Shown: positions 1-7,625, counted from the stretch's first letter. The stretch: DNA of 12,726 nt from Glaciimonas sp. (GCA_014377145.1 JACMQE010000253.1:1-12726); one strand, 5' to 3'. The notes: generated by a model not told the origin, from the letters alone. Numbers and translations are program-made.

Positions 1-493
1 AGTATTTGCTACAGCCTTCCATGATTGATACAAATGCCGTCGCACCATCGACTTTAGCCGGTCGCATGTGATCGAATTTTTCGATTTCAGGGAAACTAAT
101 ATCGACTTGCGCATTGCCGGTCGTACGGCGCTGCTTCATCATCTCTGGCAAGCGATGCAGCGTTTGTGGACCGAATACGATATCGACATAAGGTGCACGC
201 TTGAGGATGGCAGCGCCTTCTTGCGACGCTACGCAACCGCCAACACCGATCAATAGACGGAGATTTTTGAATTTTAGTTCACGCAAACGGCCCAAATCCG
301 AAAATACTTTTTCTTGCGCTTTTTCGCGTACTGAACACGTGTTCAGCAGGATCACGTCAGCATCTTCCGGGTTGTTGGTTTTGATCAAACCGTCAGATGC
401 ATTTAGAACATCGGCCATTTTGTCCGAGTCATACTCGTTCATCTGACAACCGAAGGTTTTGATGAAGACTTTCTTTTGTGTCGTTTTTTCCAT
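1..493 (-). CDS. miaB: MiaB, tRNA-2-methylthio-N6-dimethylallyladenosine synthase (N-terminal part, runs off window)
   Basis: Radical-SAM enzyme that adds the 2-methylthio group to i6A37 of tRNAs reading UNN codons. The minus strand is open for 164 codons from ATG 493-491 to the window edge. The N-terminal UPF0004 domain begins with [19 protein letters not shown]. The three Cys that in this family hold the auxiliary iron-sulfur cluster are visible at C16 (FGCQMN), C53 ([10 protein letters not shown]) and C87 ([10 protein letters not shown]). The last residues read SIMEGCSKY, so C161 is the first Cys of the radical-SAM CxxxCxxC motif; the other two lie outside. An in-frame ATG three codons upstream (502-500) overlaps the preceding gene and is possible; 493 matches the usual N-terminus better. 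No lesions are visible. The start lies 2 nt after the stop of the upstream secreted-protein gene, which suggests cotranscription. Confidence 0.95.
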   Translation of the reverse strand, partial: MEKTTQKKVFIKTFGCQMNEYDSDKMADVLNASDGLIKTNNPEDADVILLNTCSVREKAQEKVFSDLGRLRELKFKNLRLLIGVGGCVASQEGAAILKRAPYVDIVFGPQTLHRLPEMMKQRRTTGNAQVDISFPEIEKFDHMRPAKVDGATAFVSIMEGCSKY

Positions 494-495
494 GA

Positions 496-855
496 CTACC
501 ATTTTAGATTACTGCGTTGACTTTCAACCGGTTGATTGGCTTCATCCGGCGTTAATATCCAGACCCGATCCACATCGCCTTGCGTGTTTTGTGTGTAGTT
601 TACCAGAGACCTACTGTTGCCCAATGACACGGGAATCCACATCAAACGGTAGGTTCCCCAAATCCACGAGCCGGGTGAAAACCGCAAAGTCGTTTTATTG
701 ATCAGGATCGCCGGATACTCAGTGATCGTCATGTTTCCCCTTAAGATCGTGGTCAGAAATGTGCGCTCAAGAGCTAGCGTAGGTAACGTTGATAGCGCTA
801 GCAGCGTCATCGATAGTGCGATTAACCAGTGTTTTAACCCCATCGTTGCTTGCAT
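496..855 (-). CDS. Small exported conserved hypothetical protein upstream of miaB
   Basis: 119 codons, stop TAG at 498-496. The N-terminus is a classic signal peptide: positive start (GLKHW), hydrophobic core ([16 protein letters not shown]) and a likely cleavage site near LALERTF, so the mature protein of about 90 residues is periplasmic or outer-membrane associated. The C-terminal half has [34 protein letters not shown] and a final DEANQP stretch. From memory this resembles a small uncharacterised family common in Burkholderiales; its function is unknown. Two starts are possible, ATG 855 (MQATMGLK) or ATG 843 (MGLKHW); the second gives a tidier signal peptide and neither has a strong ribosome binding site. 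It ends 2 nt before the miaB start and probably shares its transcript. Confidence 0.75.
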   Translation of the reverse strand: MQATMGLKHWLIALSMTLLALSTLPTLALERTFLTTILRGNMTITEYPAILINKTTLRFSPGSWIWGTYRLMWIPVSLGNSRSLVNYTQNTQGDVDRVWILTPDEANQPVESQRSNLKW

Positions 856-1262
856 ATGTCTGACCGTGTTGTTGATGACGTGCAGAGCGAGTTTGTACGT
901 GCGCGTGACATTGATGAGAGCTACCTGATGATGGCGACGACAAGTGATAAAGGTTGCCTAAAATTAAGAAGAATTGGCTTCCCCAATCGCTTTAGATGAT
1001 TTCCAGCTATCTAGTTAGAGCAGAACTATAGCATTCTTCCCTAACTAGATAGCTGCCAGATTTTTTTCCATGTTGCTCTTGAAATGCTAATAATAGCAAT
1101 TTAAAAAGGATGAAAATGATCTTTAAATTAAAAATGAGCAGTCTTGTAAAGAACAAGAAATGTCCGTAATAAAAACCTACTTTCAGCCTCTGTGAATTGT
1201 CATAAATAGTAGAAGTTATCTATTATTTATCTTGATCTTAGCCCTATTTTTAGGGGTGTTGA
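856..1262. other. Spacer without a supported gene
   Basis: About 400 bases between the minus-strand secreted-protein gene and the plus-strand ORF at 1263. It becomes AT-rich after about 1070. It contains a perfect inverted repeat (separate entry) and, just before 1263, the ribosome binding site AGGGG. A 47-codon plus-strand ORF starts at 856, base-to-base with the minus-strand start (shared CATATG), but it lacks a ribosome binding site and I do not accept it as a gene. Confidence 0.5.
1004..1055. repeat. Perfect 15-bp inverted repeat with 22-nt loop, followed by T7
   Basis: The left arm CAGCTATCTAGTTAG (1004-1018) and right arm CTAACTAGATAGCTG (1041-1055) are exact reverse complements. A run of seven T lies at 1061-1067. 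The stem is AT-rich, the loop is long and the T run starts about five bases after the stem, so it is a poor intrinsic terminator for the plus strand. There is also no plus-strand gene upstream to terminate. It could be an operator, a relic of a mobile element, or a terminator whose gene has been lost. Confidence 0.6.
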
Positions 1263-2156
1263 ATGCCGCAAATAAGATTATGGTCTATCGTTTCACCGAG
1301 TATGCGTCACATTCAAGAGAACAAGGTCACTGGCATAGGCAGCGTAGATAGCAAGCAGGTAATTTTGAGTGATAGTGCTAGTCTTTTTAGTGCGCAAACT
1401 AGTTCGCGCTGAAAACCGGCTGGTCGAAAGTGTTAACAAATATGGTGCAATTGATGCGCCGAACACACCACTTCCTACAAACCGGTGTGCTGCACGGGCC
1501 GTCCTCCGCCGCACCGTAGGGCAACCGTCGCCGACGACACAAGTGAGCACTTATTCATGGCAATGCTCTGTTGGTATTGCCCGTTCTTGATGAAATAAAA
1601 GTTGATAAAAAATACACGCCAGGGTGTGTATTAAATATATTTGGCAATGCGTTACGAGGCTCTTTTTCCGAATTTTTTAAAGCGGCAACAAGGTTATATG
1701 ATCGGCTCATGCATCATGAGACCTCGCCGGAGACATTCGCCAAGATCGAGATGACAGGCGATGTTATTGATCGCATAGCGAATGTTGTGCCCAGCATGCC
1801 TAACGCTTTCAGACAATTGATTGGGTCGGCTTTTTTGCTGGGTGCGGACGCTACAGATGGGCGAGAGCCTTCACTACAGGATCTCAATAATGCCACTTCA
1901 GGGGGGGGATATTAAAAAAATTTTGCAGGTCCGCAGCCTTTGAAAGCCAGTCTACCGAGGTTGGATGGGAATATCAGACAGGAGAATCTGCTAGGGCTGA
2001 TGAAGAAAGATGGCGCCTTTCCAAGATCAGAATCAGTTATCCACATTAAAAAATAAAAAATCTTTTTATAACGTACGTGCACGGTCGCCTCCTAAAGAGG
2101 GCTATGAGATATTTGCTAAAAACCGCAGAGACATAGCCGGTATTCTCGTTCACTAA
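1263..2156 (+). pseudogene. Broken ORF of unknown function, coding signal in three frames
   Basis: I do not recognise this protein. A well-placed AGGGG (1252-1256) precedes ATG 1263. The first 49 residues (MPQIRLWSIVSPSMRH, then Ser-rich DSASLFSAQTSS) end at TGA 1410-1412. Overlapping in the +1 frame, AENRLVESVNKYGAIDAPNT continues the coding look. A third open stretch, 1547-1915, reads VLPVLDEIKVDKKYTPG, GNALRGSFSEFFKAATRLYD, then helical sequence up to LQDLNNATSGG, where a G8 tract (1901-1908) shifts it to a stop at 1913-1915. Beyond it, LKASLPRLDGNIRQENLL (ending 2056) and an overlapping 48-codon ORF at 2010-2156 (SPPKEGYEIFAKNRRDIAGI) still look protein-like. I infer one gene of roughly 290 codons with several frameshifts. 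The Ser-rich N-terminus and the toxin-like gene downstream would fit a secreted effector, but that is only a guess. Confidence 0.4.
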
Positions 2157-2264
2157 GATGTGAAAAATAAAAAATGGAAAAGCATATTAAGGGAATAGGC
2201 TGTAATGCCGACCCATCAATAACCGTCGCTGGGCGCCACCGGGCTTGTGGAGATAGGCGAAAAA

Positions 2265-2828
2265 ATGTATATCGAAATGAAACAGAAAACTTTTTGTGTC
2301 GTGCGTAGCCTTCAAACGTTCTCTGAATGGGAAATTGTTAATGAACATAATTCGCAGGCTGCACGTATTCCAGTTGAGCACAATTTGAACACGAAAAGCT
2401 GGCAGAAAATTCATCTGCCTCCTAAGTATGCCGCAGTTGAATTTGAAGGTGCAGGTGCAGAAAATGCAGAGGGGATTATCGTAAATCGTGCACTTGACTA
2501 TATCGAAATGGGCAGCGAGCGATTTGCGGTTTGGCATGACTCAGACAATAACACGTGGCGTGTTTATCGGCAGGATCGCCCGAGTGCGCCGGGCATCCCC
2601 GTCAAATATGATCCCAAAAATGCCTGGCAGGTCCATATGAATGTCGGATTGCGCGGTGGTGGTGTGTGGCTGGTGAAACAAGCTGAAACGGTAATTGTCG
2701 ATCCAGGTCGCGTGAAAACAGTAACAGGAAGTGAAATTTTATCGACCTGGTGGGGCATGGGAGATTGTTCGACAGTAGTCGTGCTAAGTGGCTGGAATTC
2801 TCAAATCCAGCACTGGGAACTACGATAA
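2265..2828 (+). CDS. Toxin/effector-like protein, N-terminal part, cut off by an in-frame TAA
   Basis: ATG 2265 follows GGAGATAGG (2249-2257) at good spacing; a GTG at 2247 is the longer option. Residues below are counted from 2247. The first half is beta-rich with many Trp and Tyr. Residues about 100-140 read NNTWRVYRQDRPSAPGIPV, then WQVHMNVGLRGGG. From memory this resembles repeat segments of large dermonecrotic-toxin-like proteins of Pseudomonas and relatives; I could not check it. Residues 165-193 contain STWWGMGDCSTVVVLSGWN with Cys174 (codon 2766-2768). The frame stops at TAA 2826-2828 and resumes at once with ATG ATG CAT. The C-x-VVVL strand and the His that follows resemble the Cys-His deamidase layout of CNF1, BLF1 and CheD. 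Activity is inferred, not shown. Confidence 0.55.
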   Translation: MYIEMKQKTFCVVRSLQTFSEWEIVNEHNSQAARIPVEHNLNTKSWQKIHLPPKYAAVEFEGAGAENAEGIIVNRALDYIEMGSERFAVWHDSDNNTWRVYRQDRPSAPGIPVKYDPKNAWQVHMNVGLRGGGVWLVKQAETVIVDPGRVKTVTGSEILSTWWGMGDCSTVVVLSGWNSQIQHWELR

Positions 2829-3194
2829 ATGATGCATGTACTGGAATCATTTTTTGAGATACCAATCTTTGACAGCAACGCTCAAGAGAAGGTGGGAGCC
2901 GTAATATTGCGATGGGGGAATGAGGTGCAAGCGGGGGATTGCGAAGTGATTATTGGGTTCGGTATCAACAACTCCAGTGCGTATGGACGATCGCTGATTT
3001 TGGAGCAAGAATACCACCAGCGCCAGCCTTTCCAAGAACTTATCAGCAAAGCGTGTGGCAAGGTCGAAATGTATATCGCTGGCACAACATTGGCGATGTT
3101 GCCAAACGGCGAAGTAAAACCCGCTGGTTACAGCGGCGATAAATTACAGGTCCCTTCCTCTTTCAAAGCACCAATACAGTTTATTCGACAGTAA
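2829..3194 (+). CDS. Toxin/effector-like protein, C-terminal part (same frame, after the TAA)
   Basis: 121 codons, exactly in frame with the upstream ORF and separated from it only by the stop codon. It starts MMHVLESFFEIPIFD; the His (codon 2835-2837) lies 23 positions after Cys174 of the upstream part if the stop is read through. Then come VGAVILRWGNE, CEVIIGFGINNSSAYGRSL, and a tail with MYIAGTTLAMLPNGEVKP. The alternation of a Gly-rich strand, a helix and a G-T-x(6)-GEV-like end is reminiscent of CheD-type deamidase folds. There is no ribosome binding site of its own, although a TAAATG junction can allow reinitiation. The likeliest reading is one 315-residue protein split by a nonsense mutation; two translated halves are a possibility. 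Confidence 0.5.
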   Translation: MMHVLESFFEIPIFDSNAQEKVGAVILRWGNEVQAGDCEVIIGFGINNSSAYGRSLILEQEYHQRQPFQELISKACGKVEMYIAGTTLAMLPNGEVKPAGYSGDKLQVPSSFKAPIQFIRQ

Positions 3195-3784
3195 GTGTGG
3201 AATAGATAATTGCTGCTGAGAAAATCAGTTCGGTAGATGTTTATTTTTTCCTGATAGGTTATCGCAACGTTTGGTTTAACCGCAAGTTGCGGATGAGGCC
3301 GTAGATAATGGTATAAGCGCATAACGTGTCGAGTTACTTTTGCATTGCCGCTTTACAATAAAAAATACCTACTGAAACCATGCCGACCGAAGCTCAAAGT
3401 AAATGTACCAACGGATATGTACTTTTTGGTCCTAAACGATAGTATACCGTTTACTTTTTGCATGGGAGATCCCCAACTGAAAGCGAAAGGGCGTGAGTTC
3501 ATTTCAGTCAATAGTTTGCTAAACGAAAAGCAATAACTGTAGCGCAAGCCACGCAGACTTCATCAATCTTTAAATGTTTTTTCCGTTTGAAAAAATCCTG
3601 AATGGTTCGATTTAGTAGGATATCTGGATATATTACATGGAACCTTACATTCAGTAAAAGCCATCTGTTTTTTTGAAGTAGCATTATCTTATGCGCTAAT
3701 GCAGCCCTGAATGAAGCAATATTTGTATTGGAAGAGGGCGCTTTCAATTGTGCGAAAGATGGCAAAAGCACTCTACAACGCATT
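3195..3784. other. Stretch without a convincing gene
   Basis: About 590 AT-rich bases between the toxin-like ORFs and greB. A 13-base palindrome CCGCAAGTTGCGG lies near 3280. A small hairpin, TTTTTTC / GAAAAAA with loop CGTTT, lies at 3577-3595. ORFs of about 60 codons exist on both strands at 3345-3547 and a 119-codon one on the minus strand at 3508-3867, but none shows a motif, a ribosome binding site or a recognisable product. The last partly overlaps greB in antisense. This may be fully eroded former coding sequence. Confidence 0.4.
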
Positions 3785-3988
3785 ATGAATAAAGCCTTTG
3801 TCAAAGAATCTGATAGCAATGACGACGATCTGGAATTTGGATTGCCGCCGATCCCTGCTGGTACCAAAAATTACATGACGCCTGTCGATCATGTGCGCAT
3901 GAAAGCTGAACTCTTTGATTTGATCAATAACGCAAGGCCTGAAGTGGTAAGGATTGTTTCCTGGGCGGCGTCTAAATGCCTGTCCTGA
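3785..3988 (+). pseudogene. greB: Truncated greB, transcription elongation factor (first ~63 of about 185 residues)
   Basis: GreB rescues backtracked RNA polymerase by stimulating transcript cleavage. The start MNKAFVKES is followed by an acidic linker (DSNDDDLEFGLPPIP), GTKNYMTPVDHVRMKAEL, and RPEVVRIVSWAAS. This is the N-terminus typical of betaproteobacterial GreB, in which WAA is normally followed by GDRSENGDY. Here the match stops after residue 63 and four unrelated codons (KCLS) lead to TGA 3986-3988. The rest of the coiled-coil domain and the whole FKBP-like C-terminal domain are gone. From about 3975 the sequence belongs to a metallophosphoesterase gene in another frame, so a deletion fused the two. 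No good ribosome binding site precedes ATG 3785. The product could not work as GreB. Confidence 0.85.
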
Positions 3989-4846
3989 AGATGAAACCGG
4001 GTTTGCAGGTAGTGCCTGATGGGGTTATGGATGGGATGCATTGAAAGGAAAGTTTTTTCGTCCCGCATCCACCTTGCTGCACGCCGCGCCGTGGTTGATA
4101 TTGCGTGGCAATCATGAATCCTGCGCACGCGCGGGACAGAGATGGTGGCGCTTTATTGATCCACGTCCGTTGACACCGGGTCGCGATTGCAATGCTGCTG
4201 CCAATGATGACGACGGCGACTACAGTGATCCTTATGTTGTGCCGATCGGCGGCAATGCGTAGTTCATCGTGTTGGATACGTCAAATACAATTGGCGGCAC
4301 GATTTCGCAAGGCGATATTCGCTAGGGAAACTACTTGGACATGTACCGAAAGCTGGATAAGTTGTCGCAGCAGGCTGGCTACAACATCGTCGTTAACCAT
4401 CATCCGATTTTCGGATTTGCGACAGAAAGGAATGCCAAAGGCGAAGTGTCTTTATTGCCGAGAGATCGTGGATTGTAATCGGTATTTGCCAAAATTAATC
4501 CACTAATCCTGCCACCACGTGTGCATGTGCCGATGTCTGGTCATCTACACGTCTGGCAAGAAGTGAGTTTTTCCAACCCTCATCCGACCCAGTTTGTTGC
4601 TGAGTTTTCTGGCACACTTAGAGACCTGGTGCCTTTACCAGAAGTATTGCCGCCAGGGGAGGCATCAGCACCAAGTGCGGTGGTCAAGCATGTGAGTTCC
4701 TGGGTAGTGGTTTTGGTTATACAACGATGGAGCGTCAGGGCAATAATCATTGGGACGTTAAAGTGTGAGATGCATCTGGTCGGCAAGCGAATGCCTGTCG
4801 TATCGACAGCAGCAAATCGGTGTGCGAACGGGCGCGGGTGAACTGA
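3975..4846 (+). pseudogene. Metallophosphoesterase (exported acid-phosphatase-like), truncated at the N-terminus and multiply disrupted
   Basis: One reading frame, interrupted by stops, carries calcineurin-type metallophosphoesterase motifs: GYGWDALKGKFFRP, RGNHESC (metal motif GNHE), WWRFIDPRPLTPGRDCN, GDYSDPYVVPIGG, VVNHHPIFGF (NHHP) and MSGHLHVWQ (GHxH), then PTQFVAEFSGT and a C-terminal GFGYTTMERQ. The earlier DxH and GDxxY motifs are missing because the gene is cut off at the greB junction. In-frame stops are TGA 4017-4019, TAG 4260-4262, TAG 4323-4325, TAA 4476-4478 and TGA 4766-4768. A frameshift near 4705-4712 joins SSW to GFGYTT. The natural stop is TGA 4844-4846. Intact relatives are usually exported; a signal peptide would have been in the lost part. 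Clearly non-functional. Confidence 0.85.
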
Positions 4847-4856
4847 ATTTGTCTTG

Positions 4857-4984
4857 AGGACTTACGCAAAAAAGTCCTATTGGCGTTGTGCTCTTCTATT
4901 CAGCTCGGCGCATCGGTAATAGCGTACTGTCTTGGTTGGCAAGTTTTGGTAAGCCCGTTGCTGGGACAATTTTGCGTAAATCTC
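4857..4984. repeat. MITE-like element, copy A (terminal inverted repeats GGACTTACGCAA)
   Basis: About 128 bp flanked by imperfect inverted ends: AGGACTTACGCAAAA at 4857-4871 and TTTTGCGTAAATCTC at 4970-4984 (12 of 15 match). Its right 48 bp is closely similar to the element at 8902-9012, sharing GTAAGC, CGTTGCTGG and ACAATTTT. It encodes no protein. It sits directly after the metallophosphoesterase pseudogene. I interpret it as a short non-autonomous transposable element; the parent transposon is not in the window. Confidence 0.65.
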
Positions 4985-5090
4985 ATTACTAAATAATGAT
5001 TCAAATAATTTTTTATCTATCTAACTACATAATAAGTTTTAGAAAGCAGATTCTAAAAAAGAATATCGGTATGTTCGTTCCCTGCATAGC

Positions 5091-5566
5091 ATTCGCAATT
5101 TGTCTTTGTTCCCAGTTACGATCATCGCCGCCCTTAAGTGCGATGCGCCAGTGGGTATGTCGATCGGCCTTGCTACCGCGCGTTTATTTGTTGGTTACCA
5201 CGATCAAACAATCGCAATCGTCGGTGTTATATCGGGAAGATAGTCGCTACTCCGAAAATCGGTCTCGGCAGAGATGCAACGGTTTACGATGCGAAGGTGA
5301 AAATGGGATTCAGTTTAAATGCCGATGGCACGCTTGATCTAATTAGCGTACTTGACGCTACACATTATCAATAAAAGTAAACTGTCAAGACCATCCACGG
5401 CGCGCCCACCTTGGCGCTTGATCCGATTTCTCACAAGGTGCATTTGATTGCTGCAGAAGCCATTGCCATTAGTGTAGGAAGGAGAGCGAAAGCGCATTTC
5501 CGATTTAAACTGGACACGCTAACGCTGCCGAGCTCGATGAGTATGTCAGATAGTTTTACATTCTGA
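5091..5566 (+). pseudogene. YncE-like beta-propeller protein, internal and C-terminal fragment
   Basis: Pieces of a seven-bladed propeller of the YncE / YVTN type, normally exported. From about 5142 the frame reads DAPVGMSIGLATARLFVGYH then QTIAIVGVISG, up to TAG 5241-5243. One frame over it continues KIVATPKIGLGRDATVYDA, GFSLNADGTLDLIS and ATHYQ. TAA 5372-5374 and TAA 5378-5380 follow, and the same frame resumes TVKTIHGAPTLALDPISHKV. That is the usual blade succession: a value stored, then GKVVATP, then DGTL, then ALDP. The N-terminal blades and signal peptide are missing; sequence before 5115 does not match. The tail after about 5460 is poorly conserved and ends at TGA 5564-5566, one base before the opposing GST stop. 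Confidence 0.75.
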
Positions 5567-5567
5567 G

Positions 5568-6260
5568 TTATCGTTTCTGATATTGCTGATTGCCAAACAA
5601 AATATCCCGTTCTGTTTTGCCGGTTAATGGCTTACGTAAATGCGCCAGGACTTCCACACCGCGTTGTACCGGGGGACGTTCGCTGATGATGTCAAACCAT
5701 TTATGTAGGTGTGGATAGTCGCTCAGTTCAACACCTTGATTTTTCCATGAGCGTAGCCATGGAAAAGTGGCGATGTCAGCAATGGTGTATTCGCTACCAG
5801 CCAAATGGACATGCTGCGAAAGCTGTTTATCGATTACTCCATAGATCCTTTTGGCTTCGTTGGTATAGCGATTGACGGCGTACTCGATTTGTTCTGGCGC
5901 GTAAAGACGGAAGTGATGGGCTTGTCCCAACATTGGCCCAACTCCGCCCATCTGAAACATCAGTCATTCCAGCGTCTTAAATCTTTCACGATCGGTATTG
6001 CCGAGGAACCGGCCTGTTTTACTAGCTAAATACAATAGAATAGCGCCCGACTCGAAGAGCGAAATTGGTTTGCCATCTGGGCCATGCGCATCAAGGATGG
6101 CTGGAATTCTATTGTTGGGTGAAACTGATAGAAAATCCGGATCGAACTGGTCGCCAGCGCCGATATCGACCGCATGCACGCGGTAAGGTATGCCGCACTC
6201 TTCCAGCATGATATGTACTTTGTGACCGTTGGGAGTGCCCCAGCTATAGACGTCAATCAT
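5568..6260 (-). pseudogene. Glutathione S-transferase, YfcG/YghU (Ure2p-like) type, with one Trp-to-TGA stop
   Basis: 230 codons from ATG 6260-6258, with AGGAAA five bases upstream, to TAA 5570-5568. Thioredoxin-like domain: YSWGTPNGHKV with the TPN motif at 9-11, QFDPDFLSVSPNNRIPAI with the cis-Pro at 53, and LFESGAILLYLA with Glu70-Ser71, which bind glutathione in this family. The helical C-terminal domain has FQMGGVGPMLGQ, HHFRLYAPE, YTNEAKRIYG, YTIADIATFPW and ISERPPVQRG. Between LE98 and LMFQMGG the codon is TGA (5966-5964), where relatives have Trp (LEWLMFQMGG). Everything else is full length and in frame, so this is a young pseudogene, or a gene needing readthrough. E. coli YfcG is a disulfide-bond reductase. 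It lies 60 bp downstream of the aminotransferase and may share its transcript. Confidence 0.85.
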
Positions 6261-6320
6261 CAATGTTTCCTTTTTTTTGTTGTTCAATTAGTAATAGTAG
6301 TTAAACGTATGTAAACGTGT

Positions 6321-7503
6321 TTAGAGGGTACTTAACCGTTGTAATGCTTGTTGTAAAGTCTGATCCTGTTTGGCAAAACAGAAACGGACAATGCCAGATT
6401 CACGCGGGGTAGTGTAAAAAGTCGATATGGGAATCGCCGCGACACCGATTTCACTCGTTAGCCAGGTTGCAAATTCCACTTCGCTGACCGAAGAAATTAC
6501 AAAATAATCAACGTACTGGAAATAGGTGCTGTCAGAGGGCAATAGGGTGAAGTGCGAACCTTGCAGGCCAGTCTTGAATAAATCACGCTTGCGCTGGTAA
6601 AAGGCGGATAGCGCTAGATACGGTTTAGGGTTTTGCATATATTGTACAATGCTCTGGTGAACCGGTGTATTCACCTTGAAAACATTGAACTGATGTACTT
6701 TGCGAAATTCTACCAAAAGCGCTGCCGGGGCGGCGACAAAGCCGATTTTTCAGCCTTTGACATGATAGGTTTTTCCAAAACTGGAGACGATAAATGTCCA
6801 CACCGCTAATTCTGGGTACCGACTGAGAGATTCGTGTGCCAGTCCGTCATACAGCATATGTTCATATACTTCATCCGATAGGATGAGGATATCCGTGCCG
6901 CGTACGATACCAGCTAATGCCGCAGCGTTCAGCATGCTTCCGGTGGATATGAGGCGATTTGATTATGATCAATCGGGTGCGGGGACTGACCACTGCTGCA
7001 ATCTTATCCCATGGCACATTATAACCGTTGGCCCCTAGCGTCATTTGGACAAATACTGACTTGCCACCCGCCAATTCAATCGCCGGAACGTAACTTTCAT
7101 AAGCAGGTTCTATGACGATGACTTCGTCGCCGAGATGCACGGCGCACATAATGGCGGTTAGCAAGCCCTGAGTTATCCCGGCCGTGATATTAATTTCGTT
7201 AACCGGATTGTAGATGTAACCGTATAATTTCTTAATTTTGGTGGCGATGACGTTGCGCAGCGATGGCACGCCCACCATGGGTGGATATTGGTTCAGGCCA
7301 TTCTTCATGGCGTTGCTAACGGCATCGGTCAGCGCCGGATCGTAATTGAAGTCGGGAAATCCTTGCCCTAGGTTGACGGCATTCTTCTCAATGACCAGGG
7401 CTGACATGGTATTAAAAATAGTCATTCCGACGGTAGGTAGCTTTGATCTCAGATTAATGGGAAGTGTCGATGCGGTATCAGCGACATTGGGCTGCATATT
7501 CAT
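6321..7503 (-). pseudogene. PLP-dependent aminotransferase (methionine aminotransferase / YbdL type), frameshifted and stopped
   Basis: Fold-type I aminotransferase close in layout to E. coli YbdL, which transaminates methionine and related amino acids. Start ATG 7503 (MNMQPN) or 7497; the open frame extends to 7590 but the N-terminal extension is unlike the family. Visible motifs: SKLPTVGMTIFNTMSAL, AVNLGQGFPDFNYDPAL, LNQYPPMVGVPSLR, EPAYESYVPAIELAGG, LILSDEVYEHMLYDG and SSFGKTYHVKG, whose Lys should bind PLP. The C-terminal part has FRKVHQFNVFKVNTP to VRFCFAKQDQTLQQALQRL. Lesions: a frameshift near 6944-6950, where the family motif SPHNPTG reads SPH then STGSML one frame over; and TGA 6752-6750, where the conserved GWKIG has a stop for Trp. 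Total length (about 394 codons) is normal, so decay is recent. Confidence 0.85.
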
Positions 7504-7534
7504 TTGTATCTGGAGAGATAGAGAGTAAGAATTA

Positions 7535-7562
7535 ATTTTAACTTCAACGGAATCAAAGTCAA
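7535..7562 (-). promoter_or_regulatory. Candidate sigma-70 promoter for the aminotransferase
   Basis: Read on the minus strand: TTGACT (complement of 7557-7562), a 16-bp spacer, then TAAAAT (complement of 7535-7540). Each hexamer matches the consensus at five of six positions. Transcription would begin about 25 nt upstream of ATG 7503, which supports that start over the ATG at 7590. Confidence 0.4.
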
Positions 7563-7625
7563 CTGGCGTCAATTTGTCAGAAGGGAACATTCTAGCGGTT
7601 TGTTGTCAAACCTACAGTACGCGTA

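Noticed and set aside
856..999. 47-codon plus-strand ORF starting base-to-base with the minus-strand secreted-protein gene
   Set aside because: It has no ribosome binding site, its start shares CATATG with the opposite gene, and no recognisable motif is present; it may be chance.
3345..3547. ORFs of 63-64 codons on both strands
   Set aside because: They mirror each other, one begins with TTG, neither has a ribosome binding site or motif, and their lengths are within chance expectation in AT-rich DNA.
3508..3867. 119-codon minus-strand ORF
   Set aside because: Its first part is the antisense of the clear greB reading and the rest shows no recognisable domain.
5964..6752. UGA reassigned to tryptophan in this organism
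   Set aside because: yaaA ends with TGA and uses TGG for Trp, and TAA/TAG lesions are equally common in the neighbouring pseudogenes; independent nonsense mutations explain the data.
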